Positions 11,644-20,563 of a DNA stretch of 64,000 nt are shown here, piece by piece. Positions within the stretch are counted from its first letter, which is position 1. Every line of letters begins with the position of its first letter. The position numbers and the translations under genes were made by a program. The notes under the pieces were generated by a model. That model had not been told where the DNA came from and did not search any database. It saw nothing but the letters and a program-made list of their open reading frames with translations. The stretch is from Stachybotrys elegans (lineage: Eukaryota; Ascomycota; Sordariomycetes; Hypocreales; Stachybotryaceae): contig JAGPNK010000021.1 in NCBI GenBank assembly GCA_020746835.1, positions 1 to 64,000 of the forward strand, given 5' to 3'.

Positions 11644-12692
11644 GGCAAATACTAGTGAGCTTCAAGGGTAGCCAATGAAAAAACTGTATCAGTGACGGAG
11701 ACGTCGCTTACGGCTCGGCAGCACAGAATTGAATAGTAGCTCTAAGGGACTTCGGCTGCCATATGATCCTTTGGAGGCTCGGTGTACTCGGGAAGCAAGG
11801 GTTTGTAACACTGGTAAGCGACACAGGACACATAGACGCTATTAAAATCCTTCGGCCTTGTCTCCCAACTGCATGACCTGTTCGTGAATCCCTGGCAACA
11901 GAGCATCTCGGCTCAACGGCCCGGATAGGCGCTTCGTTTAATACGACAAAGGAAATATTTCAAGTACGAGTAATGAAGAAAAAAAGCCCACGCCAATACG
12001 AGGGTTCTTGGCCTCTGGGTATAATGTGGCGGCTGAGCTGACGGCTGATAATGAACGTGTCATCCTGACCAGTGAATTGTGTACGCAATCGGTACCCGCC
12101 TCTGGCAATGCCATTTGCTCTGTGGCGAGAATAAATAGAAACTAACCTCAGATAGACTAATTTAATAGGTTCTATCCAATCGACGTAAAGCAAGTATGGG
12201 AACTTTCAGACATTGTTACCTCCTCTGTTAAGAGTCTCATAACCTTCCCTGACTCTTAAGGGTGTGGTCAGCTACACCCCTTGAACTAAGAGCCGATACA
12301 ATGCTTGTCGGAGCGTACAAGTTGGATTTTGTCGTGAAATCAGCCCAACGTCGACAGGGCAGTCGAGCTGTTCGATTTGTGTAGGCAATGCCGCCCGAAA
12401 CTGAAGAAGAAGAAGGTATTTCCCGTCCCAACAGAAGACTTGGGGGCATTGGTACTTTGCCGCATGGCTATTGCAAGAGATTAGACCAGATGATAATCGG
12501 ACATGATAAGTAGGCGAATGCAACTCAGCGCCATCCTACCCGCGAAGCTCTCGAGATAATGTCTGTTGCGCTTGAGAAAGCTCACCAGAGGCCCATTCTC
12601 TTGGATTGACCAACCCACGTTTCATTTCACCAATTGCAAGGAGCCTTCTTGTATTCCCAATGCGCATTGAGTAAGTCAAGTCCACATTTTCG

Positions 12693-12794
12693 GCGATCGT
12701 CTGCTCCGTAAGCGGTAGAGCATGAGAAGTCTGGATGACTTAAGGAGAGTGGCTCCAGGCCGATAGTATTGGGTTCGACACCTGGATGCCACCA
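12693..12794 (+). other. tRNA-like element (possible tRNA-Lys-derived SINE or decayed tRNA)
   Basis: GCTC..GAGC can form a 4-bp D stem, and the GGTAGAGCATGAGA that contains it is the D-arm/anticodon-stem sequence typical of tRNA-Lys. About 50 nt later, GGTTCGACACC at 12772-12782 fits the box B consensus GGTTCGANNCC exactly. The part between is not a normal anticodon arm, though AAGT/ACTT and GGAG/CTCC can each form short stems. I cannot pair the acceptor ends. So this keeps RNA polymerase III promoter features but is unlikely to be a working tRNA. Confidence 0.35.
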
Positions 12795-13412
12795 ATTCCC
12801 AATGTCTGCTTCCATTTCCAGGCGCCAAAAACGTTTATTGGCCATCAAAGCTGGAGAACTCAGTCGGATTATATCGGCCTCAAGGAGCGGCTCGAAGGTT
12901 GGATCAAAGGTTGTCTGCCAGACGTAATGAACCTGTCAAGATGGTGGATGAATTATAATGTTGCATATGGGGTGTACTCCTGTGCCCATTCCTTATTGTT
13001 GTAGGTTTTGTAGTCACGATCCTGAATAATGTTGGATAAATGCTATTCAAGCACACACTCGGCTGTGGTGTTTCGGGCCATAATCGTTTCTGTCCGCCAA
13101 GTGCAGAATGAATATCGCAATGATAAAACAACGGGGAGTCTTACATCAAGTCACGTGTAGCCCACCCCAAAATTGCACGCTATGTACTCCAACCTCAAAT
13201 CTCCCATCATACAGCTGCCTTTCCAGCGAAGCGATACAAATCGATATGGCTCCGCTCTCTCATTCCGAAAAAATGGCCATGCTTCTACGAATGGAGCCCC
13301 AAGCGATTCCCGGGGAACCTGAGCGCTACAAGCTTGCCAAACAGCAGCCACCCCCTAATCCACGTCCGCCGATCCAAACACTGGTATTGCATCCCAGCGC
13401 CTCACCAGGGAG

Positions 13413-13474
13413 CCCATAGGTGCACCGGATCCGGTGCGTAGACTTAGGTGCACCGGGTCCGGTGCACCTATGGG
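13413..13474. repeat. Nested palindrome around GGTGCACCGG
   Basis: Perfect 16-bp arms, CCCATAGGTGCACCGG (13413-13428) and its reverse complement (13459-13474), enclose 30 bp. Each arm is also half of a smaller palindrome: GCACCGGATCCGGTGC on the left and GGTGCACCGG/CCGGTGCACC with a 2-bp centre on the right. So the region can fold as one long hairpin or two short ones. It starts just where a short plus-strand frame ends and lies about 40 bp upstream of the kinase-like frame. Confidence 0.85.
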
Positions 13475-13515
13475 GTCCCGCCTCACCATGCCGACTTACT
13501 AATCAAATAATTGTA

Positions 13516-14173
13516 GACGTTTTGGTTTCGAACTCGTCTTGTCCGAGCCACTGGACGACCCTTCAGTTTCAAACACCCACACACCTACTCTCTGCGTGTT
13601 TTGCACCCTTCGTTACCCATAAGAATAGCATTGCGATGTCTAGGCTTGCTGCCTAGTTTCTTGGGCACATGGACGCGGCGGCTGTTCCCTGAGTGGTTCC
13701 TCCCGTCTGAAATCGTACTGAAATGTCAAAAGAAAGGTCGAGATGTCGAACACGGAGACGAAAAGGCATTTGAGGAACTATTTGACAGAGAATGTGAGGC
13801 CTACGAGCGGCTCAAGCCAATTCAAGGTTCCGTTGTTCCCACCTGTTATGGGCAGACAAGATATCAAGACAGGAAGGCCTTACTTCTCGAGTTATTACCC
13901 GGCGCAACTCTCGCAGAGCCAGATGGTGCAACTCTAACTCTAGGGGAGGCAAAAGCATTGCTAGAGAACTGCTATGATGCAACAGTGCGACTTGGCGCCG
14001 TGCAGGAAGAACCTAATCTATCTGACTTTTTGCTGTCACCCTGTCAAAGTCGGATTATGGCTATAGATTTGGAGTACATTGCTCTTGACTGCACGGCAGA
14101 GCAATTCGAGTTTCGCACCGTCTCGTGCATTCAAACGATCCTGGAGCACTACCTTGGCCGACAGCAGTTTTAA
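13516..14173 (+). pseudogene. Kinase-like (fungal APH/protein-kinase fold) gene, 5' end missing
   Basis: The frame is open from 13516 to the stop at 14173 but has no usable ATG before the last third, so it lacks its 5' part or is spliced to an exon I cannot find (an ATTGTAG acceptor-like site precedes it). The product has the N-lobe pattern of fungal kinase-like proteins: FDRECEAYERLKPIQGSVVP followed by TCYGQTRYQDRKALLLELLPG. Then comes a weakened catalytic region ending IMAIDLEYI, where the D of IDLE would be the metal-binding Asp. The usual HDD or HGD catalytic loop is not recognisable, so it is probably a pseudokinase or a decayed gene. The visible part is about 190 residues. Confidence 0.5.
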
Positions 14174-14651
14174 GAAGTGACGGGTTCTTGGAAGCTGCTT
14201 AGATCTGACCTTATAGGTCATTTCATGCATTTTACCTAAATCTGGACGGTTTTTGTTCTTTATGCTAATTTTTTTTGCCCAGCCTGTTGTGCTATATACC
14301 CTCATGCTATGTTTTTATTTATTTATATTTTCAATGTTAGAGCGAGCCTTCCATACATCTACACAATCCTTAAACATTTCGTTATTATGAGGAAAAGGGT
14401 GTGCAGTATAGGGTGTAAGCAGTAGAGAGCAAATAAACAGTAGAGGTAGTGCCTAGTGCCGTATAGTCAAGTCATAACAGTAGCATGTATTGAAACCCTA
14501 ACTTCCTAAGAGAATTGCAACTTTAGTACCTACCCCCAGAGGCTAAACAATAGCCCAGAAACCAGTTAAAGAGCCCAAAGCTAAGAGTAGAGTGTACCGC
14601 AAAGTCCCTTGAGGGATATTACAAGTCAAAACCATGACTGGCATTGTTTAT
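14174..14651. other. Intergenic, AT-rich start, with a repeat
   Basis: Downstream of both flanking genes. It begins AT-rich (TTTATTTATTTATATTT near 14315) and holds one copy of dispersed repeat family 3. No gene seen. Confidence 0.5.
14424..14478 (-). repeat. Dispersed repeat family 3, copy 1
   Basis: Read on the minus strand it contains GGCACTAGGCACTACCTCTA followed by CTGTTTATTTGCTCTC. The same string with few changes occurs at 33676-33735 on the plus strand. Confidence 0.6.
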
Positions 14652-15782
14652 TCAAGTACTGCGTACTTTGTTCAAGGTTAGCTCGTATGCTAATGAGTAG
14701 GTAGGAATATAGCTTACATCTTCAACTCGAGGAAGGTCAGACTTAAGATGCTTTGTCTGGCGAATATTGCGGGCGACCGCATGCGCCCTGTGCCCGTGCA
14801 TGGTAACGTCGCCAATCAACTCCCAGTGACTGAAGGTGTACAGTACCTTAGCCTGCTCCCCGGCGACTGATTCCAGGCGCGTTTTGAATTCGAAAGAGGC
14901 GTCCACAGGCAGGTGTGCTTTCCACCTACACAGTGAGGTACCGTCGCAGGGCTGCTCGTCGATGACTTCGCCGCGACCTAGCGTAACGGAATGGTATATG
15001 CCAACCTTGCTACTCTCAGGTCCCTCGATCTTGACCTCATAGATAGGCTCTAGTAGACTAGGCTCAGACAATAGAGTTGAAGCATGCATAGCGTTACGGG
15101 CTGCGCATAGAATTTGGGCATTCGAGCGGTGTGTGGCTTCGGCGTGCACTGTAGCATCAGTGATACTAAAGCGAACGCCTCGCATAGGCTCCTCAGTAAC
15201 GGGACCTTGAGCAGTGGCCCGCTCGAACGCGTCAATGATAGCATCCTTGATATCATTGAGGTTCTGAACTGCACTGGTCTGGTCAACCAACATGTTAGCT
15301 TTGGCACCGTCCGGACCAAAGGCCCAGATCTTCTGGACATCAGTGGCATCCCAACCGAATTCGTCGACGAGGATAGTGGCTCGAGTCTTGAGATCAGTAT
15401 CATTGCCAATCCTGCCTGTTTCAATGGCAAGCGATAGGTCGTCATGAATAGGTTCGGCAACTATGCATATACGATTATGCTTGTTGGGTGACTTGCATAC
15501 AGCAGCTGCAGTCGACTGCGCGTTAACTGTCTCATAGTAAGAGACAACAGGAGGCCAGATTGTGAGAGCAACGCCAGCATGCTTCTCAAAGTCTTCAAGG
15601 CTAGCCTCAAGATGCGTCGCAGTATCGCTGGCAATAATATGTTCTCCTGTCTGAGATGTTGTAGCCAGTACTGAGAAATCAGATTCAGATAAAGACTTAA
15701 GCCATTCAACTAGCTTAGGGTAGTCCTCGCCGTTTGTGACCGAAACGACGCGCCGGATAAGAGGGATGATGTTGGAGGTCAT
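14652..15782 (-). CDS. Stand-alone elongation factor 2 domains III-V (376 aa EF-2 paralogue)
   Basis: The product aligns with the C-terminal half of eukaryotic EF-2, the GTPase that moves tRNAs through the ribosome, but lacks the whole GTP-binding part (normal EF-2 is about 840 aa). Domain III starts at the first residues (YPKLVEWLKSLSESD, then SGEHIIA-like TGEHIIA). Next come PPVVSYYETV, KSPNKHNR, RATILVDEFGWDATDVQKIW, FGPDGAKANMLVDQT and EEPMRGVRFSI, each the counterpart of a conserved EF-2 block. The domain IV tip reads HAEATHRSNAQ, where EF-2 has HADAIHRGGGQ: the His that becomes diphthamide is kept while the glycines are lost. Domain V follows (EPSLLEPIYEV; FSHWELIGD). The final YLDKL-like end is replaced by a 20-residue extension. 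The single 376-codon frame is intact, so selection seems to have kept it. It cannot translocate by itself. A decoy or modulator role is a guess. Confidence 0.85.
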   Translation of the reverse strand: MTSNIIPLIRRVVSVTNGEDYPKLVEWLKSLSESDFSVLATTSQTGEHIIASDTATHLEASLEDFEKHAGVALTIWPPVVSYYETVNAQSTAAAVCKSPNKHNRICIVAEPIHDDLSLAIETGRIGNDTDLKTRATILVDEFGWDATDVQKIWAFGPDGAKANMLVDQTSAVQNLNDIKDAIIDAFERATAQGPVTEEPMRGVRFSITDATVHAEATHRSNAQILCAARNAMHASTLLSEPSLLEPIYEVKIEGPESSKVGIYHSVTLGRGEVIDEQPCDGTSLCRWKAHLPVDASFEFKTRLESVAGEQAKVLYTFSHWELIGDVTMHGHRAHAVARNIRQTKHLKSDLPRVEDVSYIPTYSLAYELTLNKVRST

Positions 15783-15947
15783 GGCGTTTGGGTTGTGTCT
15801 TGCTTGTGGTAAAAGTACTCGATTGAAGCTGAAATTGTTCGGTACACGCTAAACAACCATGTGTAAAAGAATTGATCAGGGGAAAATGATTCGAGGGTAT
15901 TGGTCAAGAGCTTAACTGCTTTTTTGATCTTATTCTTACCTTCCTCT

Positions 15948-15955
15948 TTATATGA
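15948..15955 (-). promoter_or_regulatory. TATA-like element upstream of the EF-2-like gene
   Basis: CATATAAA on the minus strand, about 165 nt upstream of the start codon. Inferred from motif and position. Confidence 0.3.
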
Positions 15956-16566
15956 CTTGCCTTCCATCCTCTACACGCTTGTGCTACTGAGGAATTTCTG
16001 TCATCAGTGGCAGGGTCTACAGTGCGACACCGACTATACCGCCGGACACATTGCTTTCAAGTGGGCAGATAGACATTGTATCGAAAATGAGTCGTCTACT
16101 GTCTGAAATTTTGTCATGCAGTATGTCTAAGACAGTATTCCAATCTACTCTGGATAGCAGGCATGCTAAAGAGCCGATCAATTTGTTCATATTGCATAAT
16201 ATCCGAAGTAATGTTTTTGTCTAGGTGGTAGGATAGAGTATTACACATCCCTAATGCTTGCTGACATAGCATACGTTAGAAACAGAGGAGAAAATCGAGA
16301 ATAGTATTACTGATCTTACGGTATGAATGTCTCTCACTTGGCAATGTTGTCGCGGTTGACTGAATCAAGAATTGTGGTTGCTCTTACGCAGTGTCTCAGA
16401 CAGTCTTTATGCGTCAGCTTTGTCATACTTGACTTGTCAGACGTGCATACCAAGATGCTCAGGCCTACAACGGACCAAGTTAAGACATTTTATCAGGCCG
16501 GACAGTGAGTGGGTCGGCGAAACCTTGATTGACTGTGAGTCAGGACAACTGTTCTGTCCTGAGTTT

Positions 16567-16640
16567 GTGGGATTTCCCGTTCGTGTGCCCCAATGGGATA
16601 CAGACCAGTGACTTCGGGGAGGCCCCCTCTGACGATAAAG
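16567..16640 (-). repeat. Dispersed repeat family 2, copy 2
   Basis: One of the best-preserved copies. On the minus strand it runs from CTTTATCGTCAGAGGGGGCC through CTGTATCCCATTGGGGCACA to CGAACGGGAAATCCCAC. It is nearly identical to the copy at 28056-28135. Confidence 0.85.
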
Positions 16641-17375
16641 ACAATATCAGATCTTCTGTCCTGAGTTTAGGTAGCCTCAAGGTTGAAAGAGAAGTTGCTC
16701 CCTGGTACGATGTGGATTTCTGGGACAAAAGAGGGGGTCTTGATGGTATCGTACCCACGTCTTTCGAGGCGGGCCTGCATATCAAGACCCTAGTAGAGTG
16801 AGGCTCGGATCTCCTTGCTAACCTCCCAAGCTGTCTTAGCAGTGGCCATGAGCACGCATAGGAAGGCCTTGCTCTGCTTAAGAGTTCATGACTTCTGTAT
16901 CCAGAAGATTTGTTCCCAAGGGCATAACCTCAGTGCCATTGGTTGGCTGTGTCGAGAGGTCAGTTCAGCTCAACGCAAGAGTACAATACCAGAGGAGCTT
17001 CGCGTTGCTGCTCAATGAGATGGACATGTACTAGAGACGACCGCAGCGGCTGCCATCAAACTGCTCTCGAGCGTGCATGTATTCTGTGTACCCACTCCAA
17101 TCGGATCGGCGGCAGCTCGCCCTGGAATTTCTCGCCTCCTTTGACTGTGGTCTTCCGTATCAGCTGTAAGCCAGAGTGAGCGACCTGAGCACATCTTCTC
17201 TTTGACTGGGGTCAAGTGCGATATCTAGATAAAAATTGCCTTGCTTGACTTCAGAGCTGTTTGAGGAGCCCGGGAAGGCTTGTTGAAGGGCATAGAAGAC
17301 AGATCCAAGCAGTCGAGCATGAGCTAAAGCAGACGTGAATCTTGTGCCTAGGAGGGGAGTTCCATCTTTACTTTC

Positions 17376-19433
17376 TTACTCTAACGAAAACACCTCCGTC
17401 TCACCCTGCCGATCCGCAAGCCTAAGCTCATCATCCATAACACCATAAACATACGCCTCTCCGAGAAGCTTCCACGTGCGTGATCCATCCGCGTGATCCA
17501 CGTGCCGAATGGCGTACGGACAATGCGAGCCGTTAGGAATGAAAATGGTGTCCCCTGCCTTGGTGTTGATGTGGCACAGTCCAACGTAGCCCTTTGGAGT
17601 CGTGAGCACTCGACTGCCGAACAGCGCCAGCAGCATGTTCATGCTTGATGACGTCGCCCCTGTAAAGTAGGCCAACGGAGATCCAGACTCTATGCTCTGC
17701 TGCAGGTTACAGATTTCTTGTTTGGTCATGTCGGTAGCTCGCGTGATTTGTCCAAAGCGGTTCATCTCCTTGTCGGCCACGGGAATACGCCAAAGCGCTT
17801 CTGCCTTTTGCTCTGGTGTGTATGCCAGACTGGCTTGAAGCACGGCCCTGAGTTGAGCTAGCCGAATGGCGAATTCTTGCATGGAGAAACCGCTGGGCTT
17901 GAGAGCGTGGATTTCCTTCTCTCTGGTAGTCCGCCCGTCTTCCTGGACCTCTCGATGGTCGAATCGCTCGTGGCATACATCGACAGCAGAGTTGGGCATC
18001 GGGAGGCTAACCTGGAGGATGGTATCAAGGCGAAAACCCCTCAGATTCAGGATGCGTGGCAGGTTGCTCTCGTAACAAATGACTGTCGTGCCTCTAGCAG
18101 CATTGAAAAGCTGCTCGTGGTCACCCATCTCGACGTTCTTCAGCCCAAGCCATGGCGCCCACTGCTGGCGCGTCCAGTCAACCACCCACGAGGGTAGCCC
18201 AGTGTGGCGATGACGGCAGAGGCTCAGCAAGTCGATGTGGCCTCTCTTGATGAGCTCTCGGGAAAGGTCAGTAAGGAACTCCTGCCACTCTGTGTTTGGT
18301 CGCAGGATCCTGTGGACCCAATCCTTGTCGTTGGCGAGCGACATGACGGCGACGACGGCGTCGCGCTCCAGCTCACATCCAAGGGCGTACTCGGAATCGC
18401 CAACGTGGAGCTTGACCAGCACGCTCTTGAGACAGAGGCCCAAGGGCTGGTCTTGGACTTTCTTGCGTAAGCCCATGGTAATTGTGGCACGGGAACTGAT
18501 GTCTCGGGGTTTCATGCCCAGGCGCTTCCTGAAGACAACGAAGCGGAAAACCTTGCCTGTAAATCCCTTGGCTTCCTCGACGCGGCGGCCTTCTCGCAAT
18601 ATCCACGCCACAAGAAAGAAGTAGGCGCCCCACAGGTGATGCGAAGATATGCGCTGCGACGGTCCGCAGGCAAACACAACGCCCCCTTCGGGGAGTGTGA
18701 TTTCTTGGATAATCCATGCACGTGAAAACCATGGCCGATCAAGGAGAGCTAGCATGTCAGAGACGGGAAGCAAGGGGCCATGCAAGAGATTCCCCTGGAT
18801 GGCGTCCATTCTGTGCTCGAGATTCTTCCGGATGCGTACTTTAGCCTGCTGGTCGAGACGACCTTCAAAGTCTGGCCAAAAGGCCAAGTCACCGTCGCGG
18901 AAGATAGTCACACCCATGTCATATGTATCACGGCCAAGCTCGCACATGTACTGGAATGCCACGTTGTCGAGGGGTATGCCAAGATGCACGATAACCCTGA
19001 AAGCTTTGCGATACACCTGACCCATCCAAGGAAGCTGACCGTCCTTCTCGGGATTGTCTCTTGGAAGCTGCTGAATACATGCCGCATCCACCCATATGGG
19101 GAGATTCTGGGAAGCCAGCTCGGGTGTCAAGTCAATGAGGGCCGAGAATAGGTTCGGCCTAATGGGCATGATCTGACCGTCTATTCGGATGAGGTACGAG
19201 TCGTCCGAGCTAGGCTTCTTGCCCCAGACGTATGATAGTGCGCAGTACGGAAGCTTGCACGGCTCAGGCGACCCTTCAGGAGGCAGATTAACGGTCTCGA
19301 ACCTGAAGTGCATGAGTCCATCCTGCTTCAGGCCAGGCATAAACCAGAGGAGGCGGATCTGTCCGGGCTGCAGCTGAAAGGGGTAGGTAAACTCCAGAGG
19401 CCGGTGGGTTCGAGGAGGTAACGGAGGGTTCAT
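17376..19433 (-). CDS. HET-domain protein, single exon (685 aa)
   Basis: An intact HET-domain gene. The domain opens with YCALSYVWGKKPSSDD near residue 63, continues with LPIWVDAACIQQ near residue 110 and VYRKAFRVIVHLG near residue 142, and a PWFSRAWIIQE block follows near residue 233. Near residue 395 there is a GLPSWVVDW motif, and the end reads GEAYVYGVMDDE, both usual in this HET subfamily. No introns, signal peptide or membrane segments are evident. Many long open frames occur antisense to it because of its GC-rich codon use; those are shadows. By family it should act in the cytoplasm in non-self-triggered cell death; its partner is unknown. Confidence 0.93.
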   Translation of the reverse strand: MNPPLPPRTHRPLEFTYPFQLQPGQIRLLWFMPGLKQDGLMHFRFETVNLPPEGSPEPCKLPYCALSYVWGKKPSSDDSYLIRIDGQIMPIRPNLFSALIDLTPELASQNLPIWVDAACIQQLPRDNPEKDGQLPWMGQVYRKAFRVIVHLGIPLDNVAFQYMCELGRDTYDMGVTIFRDGDLAFWPDFEGRLDQQAKVRIRKNLEHRMDAIQGNLLHGPLLPVSDMLALLDRPWFSRAWIIQEITLPEGGVVFACGPSQRISSHHLWGAYFFLVAWILREGRRVEEAKGFTGKVFRFVVFRKRLGMKPRDISSRATITMGLRKKVQDQPLGLCLKSVLVKLHVGDSEYALGCELERDAVVAVMSLANDKDWVHRILRPNTEWQEFLTDLSRELIKRGHIDLLSLCRHRHTGLPSWVVDWTRQQWAPWLGLKNVEMGDHEQLFNAARGTTVICYESNLPRILNLRGFRLDTILQVSLPMPNSAVDVCHERFDHREVQEDGRTTREKEIHALKPSGFSMQEFAIRLAQLRAVLQASLAYTPEQKAEALWRIPVADKEMNRFGQITRATDMTKQEICNLQQSIESGSPLAYFTGATSSSMNMLLALFGSRVLTTPKGYVGLCHINTKAGDTIFIPNGSHCPYAIRHVDHADGSRTWKLLGEAYVYGVMDDELRLADRQGETEVFSLE

Positions 19434-20563
19434 ATTACAGAGCCTGAATCAGAACCTGCCTTATCAGTATCGCATTTGGTTTCGTAGTATCTATTTATCG
19501 TTGTTTCAAAGCTCAGAAGCCATGGCTTAGAATGGGAGAAGAACAGAAGAGAGCAGAGCCGCATATGATCCTAGGACAAATCCTTCGAGCTAAGTGAATG
19601 GACAGTTCAAGTGAGGCTGAGCCTGTGGAAGCGGCCCGATGGCTGCCCAATTTCCCCTCTTCTCTTTACGGAATAGGGCTTACGGCTGAAACAGCTAAGG
19701 AGCAGCGTGCTCACCTCGTGGAGTCACTCGCGTCAAAGTGAGTGAAGCCAGCAGAGGTCGACGCGGAGTAGTGAGAGGCCCTGGCATCCCGCGTCTATCA
19801 CCCTTGCGGGATATGCAGCACATCGAAGCATGTGTGGTCAACGACAGCACCCGAAAGCACAAACTACCCTTCGCGTCTGTTGAGAAATGGGCGATGCAGC
19901 ACCAATGTGCATTTTGCAGATATAACTTCTAACTACAACAGCGTTGGCTTTGGTACCAACTATAAGTATACTGTGTTGAATCCGTCCTTGGTGCCTGTGT
20001 TTGAATAGATTGAAGGACTCGTTGTATAAATTCAGAGGCACAGAGGCGCCGGACTCTAGAAACACTGGATCCCGGCTTACGCAAAGCAGGGATGCTTTCT
20101 GGACCAGAGACATCTTGGTCGAGGCCTACAGGAGACATCCTACCAGATCCTCTAGGCACTCACTGTCCTCGTCCTGGATCTCTCGGGCATGGCCAACGGG
20201 CCCAGGGTTATACGCGCTGCCTGTGGCAGGCAATATGGCGCAGCTGGAGAAGTGTAGCGCAGGTCACGCTCTTCGAATGTCCTCTATCGCGGAGGCGGCC
20301 TAGACATTTAACCGCGGTATGGCCGCGATTTGCAGTCGACTCCTATATCTCTATCACCACCAGGAATTCATCTCAATTCAGCACCTAGCCTGTGCAACAC
20401 CTCCCATTTCAGAGCTCGCTCTGGCAATATGATCCGACCTCCACCGCAGGGTTTGGATATAGAACTTAAGCGTTTTAAATTTTATATTTCGAATTGACTT
20501 GTCATTCTATATGGCTAAAGAGATTATTTGCTAATGCCTTAGAGATTTTCCCTTAGAAAATCC
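19434..20563. other. No gene seen
   Basis: Upstream DNA of the HET gene and then a stretch with only short frames. From about 20455 to 20540 the composition becomes AT-rich. Confidence 0.5.

Larger units (their letters stand above)
11644..13515. other. Intergenic with a tRNA-like element and a palindrome
   Basis: No protein gene seen. It contains a tRNA-like sequence near 12.7 kb and a nested palindrome near 13.44 kb, both listed separately. A plus-strand frame at 13108-13419 ends at the palindrome and shows no family match. Confidence 0.5.
15783..17375. other. Intergenic with one dispersed repeat
   Basis: No gene seen. It contains the upstream region of the EF-2-like gene and a well-preserved copy of dispersed repeat family 2. 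Confidence 0.5.

Noticed and set aside
12693..12794. A working tRNA gene
   Set aside because: The acceptor ends do not pair and the anticodon region is not normal; kept only as a tRNA-like element.
15114..15460. Overlapping frames of more than 100 codons inside the EF-2-like gene
   Set aside because: The EF-2 frame is supported by many conserved blocks; the others are by-products of its codon use.
17877..19151. Several long open frames antisense to the HET gene
   Set aside because: They are shadows of the GC-rich coding strand; none has family resemblance and the HET gene on the other strand is certain.
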